Program-made: the position numbers and the translations under genes
Shown: positions 4,594 through 6,313 of the stretch, piece by piece
Numbering within the stretch: position 1 is the stretch's first letter
Layout of the letters: each line of letters starts with the position of its first letter
Notes under the pieces: model-generated
The model's input: the letters and a program-made list of their open reading frames with translations, nothing else
Databases searched by the model: none
What the model was told of the DNA's origin: nothing
NCBI GenBank assembly: GCA_905234005.1
Contig: CAJOFW010000075.1
Location: 1 to 6,313 of the forward strand
Length of the DNA stretch: 6,313 nucleotides
From: an uncultured Oscillospiraceae bacterium
GTDB taxonomy: Bacteria > Bacillota > Clostridia > Oscillospirales > Oscillospiraceae
Direction of reading: 5' to 3'

Positions 4594-5598
4594 ATGATCA
4601 CCGTACTCAAATCCACCGCCACGCCGGAGCAGCGCGAGCATCTCATCCGCTGGCTCGAGAGCCAGAACGTACAGGTGCACATCTCCGAGGGCAGCGAGTA
4701 TACCGTCCTCGGCCTCGTCGGGGACACCGGACACATCGACATTGAGCTGCTTGAGAGCCTCGATATGGTCGACTCGGTCAAGCGTGTGAGCGAGCCGTTC
4801 AAGAAGGTCAACCGCAAGTTCCACCCCGATGACTCCGTCATATCCGCCGGCGGCGTGCCGATCGGCGGCGGTCACTTTCAGGTCATCGCGGGGCCGTGCT
4901 CCGTCGAGACGAGAGAGCAGATCATCGGCGTGGCCGAAGCGGTCAAGGCCAGCGGCGCGACGCTGCTGCGCGGCGGCGCGTTCAAGCCCCGCACATCGCC
5001 TTACGCGTTTCAGGGCCTGCACGCCGAGGGGCTGGAGCTGTTACGCGAGGCAAGGGCGCAGACCGGTCTTCCGATCGTGACGGAGCTTATGAATATGCGT
5101 GACTTCGACCTCTTCGCGGACGTGGACGTGATTCAGGTCGGCGCACGGAATATGCAGAACTTCGATATGCTCCGGGAGCTTGGCCGCACGGACAAGACGA
5201 TCCTTCTCAAGCGCGGTCTCGCGAACACGCTGCAGGAGCTTCTGATGAGCGCCGAATACATCATGGCCGGCGGCAACGAAAACGTCATCCTGTGCGAACG
5301 CGGCATCCGCACGTTCGAGACATACACCCGCAACACGCTCGACCTCTCCGCCGTGCCGGTGCTGCACGAGCTGAGCCACCTGCCCGTCGTCGTCGACCCG
5401 AGCCACGCCACCGGTCACGCCTCCCTCGTGCCGTCGATGGCGGTCGCGGCGGCGGCCTGCGGCGCGGACGGCCTCATGATCGAGGTTCATAACGACCCGA
5501 TCCACGCCCTGTGCGACGGGGCGCAGTCGCTGACGCCGGCGCAGTTCGACGCGCTGATGGGTCAGGTGCGGCGCGTTCGGGAGGCGGTGCTGTCATGA
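4594..5598 (+). CDS. aroF: 3-deoxy-7-phosphoheptulonate (DAHP) synthase, type I-beta
   Basis: It condenses phosphoenolpyruvate and erythrose 4-phosphate to DAHP, the first step of aromatic amino acid synthesis in the cytoplasm. The 334-residue protein matches the Thermotoga-type enzyme: an N-terminal ferredoxin-like domain (about 1-70), a linker, and a TIM-barrel catalytic domain (about 90-334). Visible motifs are AGPCSVE (99-105, metal ligand Cys102), RGGAFKPRTSPYAFQG (126-141), QVGARNMQN (181-189), LKRG (205-208), CERGIRTFE (234-242), DPSHATG (268-274, metal ligand His271) and MIEVHNDP (295-302, metal ligands Glu297 and Asp301). No chorismate mutase domain is fused. In T. maritima the N-terminal domain binds Tyr or Phe for feedback inhibition, so the same could apply here. 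ATG 4594 has a good Shine-Dalgarno. The stop codon overlaps the tyrA start (ATGA, 5595-5598), so the two are translationally coupled and share the attenuator. Confidence 0.97.
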   Translation: MITVLKSTATPEQREHLIRWLESQNVQVHISEGSEYTVLGLVGDTGHIDIELLESLDMVDSVKRVSEPFKKVNRKFHPDDSVISAGGVPIGGGHFQVIAGPCSVETREQIIGVAEAVKASGATLLRGGAFKPRTSPYAFQGLHAEGLELLREARAQTGLPIVTELMNMRDFDLFADVDVIQVGARNMQNFDMLRELGRTDKTILLKRGLANTLQELLMSAEYIMAGGNENVILCERGIRTFETYTRNTLDLSAVPVLHELSHLPVVVDPSHATGHASLVPSMAVAAAACGADGLMIEVHNDPIHALCDGAQSLTPAQFDALMGQVRRVREAVLS

Positions 5599-6313
5599 CG
5601 GTCGGCATCGTCGGTCTCGGTCTCATCGGCGGCTCTCTTGCCAAGGCGTATCAGCGGGATGAGAGCGTCACGGTTCTCGGTACGGCGCGGACGATGAAGA
5701 CCGTCGATTTCGCGCTGCTCGCGGGCGATATCGACGGCGTGCTGACGCCCGACCGCCTCGCCGAATGCGACCTCGTCCTGATCGCGACGTTCCCCGAGGC
5801 GAGTATGGAATATCTTGCCGACAACGCCGCGTATTTTTCCAAAACCGGCATCGTCATGGACTGTGTGGGCACCAAGGAGCGTATCTGCGAGCTTGGCTTC
5901 CGGCTGGCGAAGGAGCACGGCTTCACGTTCGTCGGCGGACACCCGATGGCGGGCACGCAGTTTTCCGGACTCAAGTACGCGAAGGCGACGCTGTACGACG
6001 GCGCGCCGATGGTCATCGTGCCGCCGATGCGGGATGACATCGCGTTTCTGTACCGTATCAAGAGCCTGCTGGCCCCGCTCGGCTTCCGCTCGATCAGCGT
6101 GACGAGCGCGAAGGAGCACGACGAGATGATCGCGTTCACGTCGCAGATGTGCCATGTCGTGTCGAACGCCTACATCAAAAGCCCGACCGCCGCGAAGCAC
6201 AAGGGCTTCTCCGCCGGCAGCTACCGCGACCTCACCCGCGTGGCGTGGCTGAACGCGCCGATGTGGTCGGAGCTGATTCTCGAAAACCGCGAAAATATGC
6301 TCGCGGAGATGGA
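5595..6313 (+). CDS. tyrA: Prephenate dehydrogenase, C-terminus beyond the window
   Basis: It oxidatively decarboxylates prephenate to 4-hydroxyphenylpyruvate, the tyrosine branch of the pathway. The first 239 codons are visible; family members have about 280 residues or more. The Rossmann dinucleotide site is GLGLIGGS (7-14). Family motifs follow: GGHPMAG (114-120, His116), FTSQMCHVVSNA (181-192), whose His187 corresponds to the catalytic His of the SQLPH motif, and GSYRDLTRVA (208-217), whose Arg211 is expected to bind the substrate. At the end of the second strand the sequence is LGTART (28-33), without the acidic residue typical of NAD-binding members (GxDR), so NADP use is possible. The ATG overlaps the aroF stop codon; no separate ribosome binding site is needed. 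Any C-terminal ACT domain would lie outside the window. Confidence 0.95.
   Translation, partial: MTVGIVGLGLIGGSLAKAYQRDESVTVLGTARTMKTVDFALLAGDIDGVLTPDRLAECDLVLIATFPEASMEYLADNAAYFSKTGIVMDCVGTKERICELGFRLAKEHGFTFVGGHPMAGTQFSGLKYAKATLYDGAPMVIVPPMRDDIAFLYRIKSLLAPLGFRSISVTSAKEHDEMIAFTSQMCHVVSNAYIKSPTAAKHKGFSAGSYRDLTRVAWLNAPMWSELILENRENMLAEM

Noticed and set aside
4376..4597. A longer frame beginning MSDAPRPTAERHEPFLYRQ that crosses the aroF leader
   Set aside because: It runs through the terminator into the aroF start, its only Shine-Dalgarno-like GGGG is one base from the ATG, and its composition is patchy. The 18-codon frame in another register explains the region better.

Overview
The window looks like a GC-rich, endospore-forming Firmicute, most likely a clostridial relative of the Oscillospiraceae/Ruminococcaceae. 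The reasons are a full-length SpoIVA and a CwlD-type cortex amidase beside ordinary GC-rich housekeeping genes, AT-rich intergenic palindromes, and strong GGAGG ribosome binding sites. The taxonomic placement is an inference from gene content and style, not from a search.

Left block (1-4191, all on the minus strand, read right to left): spoIVA (spore-coat basement-layer ATPase), a 257-base gap holding an unusual nested inverted repeat, a cwlD-like N-acetylmuramoyl-L-alanine amidase, a 115-base AT-rich gap with a 13-bp tandem repeat, radA (DNA repair/recombination ATPase), and the first 81 codons of a gene resembling the DUF6873 family that runs off the left edge. Ribosome binding sites place the spoIVA start (GTG, 4191) and the amidase start (ATG, 2458) downstream of the longest open frames.

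Right block (plus strand): a divergent 402-base intergenic region, then aroF (type I-beta DAHP synthase) overlapping tyrA (prephenate dehydrogenase, cut by the right edge) in an ATGA junction. These are the first step of the shikimate pathway and the tyrosine branch.

The most interesting part is the aroF leader. A consensus sigma-A promoter (TTGACA-17-TATAAT, 4326-4354) lies about 230 bases before aroF. The leader contains an 18-codon reading frame (4410-4466), MNRSFTGSIYYSYYFSKK, with four Tyr and two Phe codons. It is followed by a classical intrinsic terminator (4506-4537). A segment just after the peptide (4473-4482) can pair either with the peptide-coding region (4428-4434) or with the 5' arm of the terminator (4509-4518). 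This is the 1:2 / 2:3 / 3:4 architecture of ribosome-mediated attenuation, and the peptide composition matches the Tyr/Phe pathway genes downstream. Its weak point is that no good Shine-Dalgarno sequence precedes the leader ATG. No T-box, CRISPR array, tRNA, rRNA, insertion sequence or phage gene was seen.
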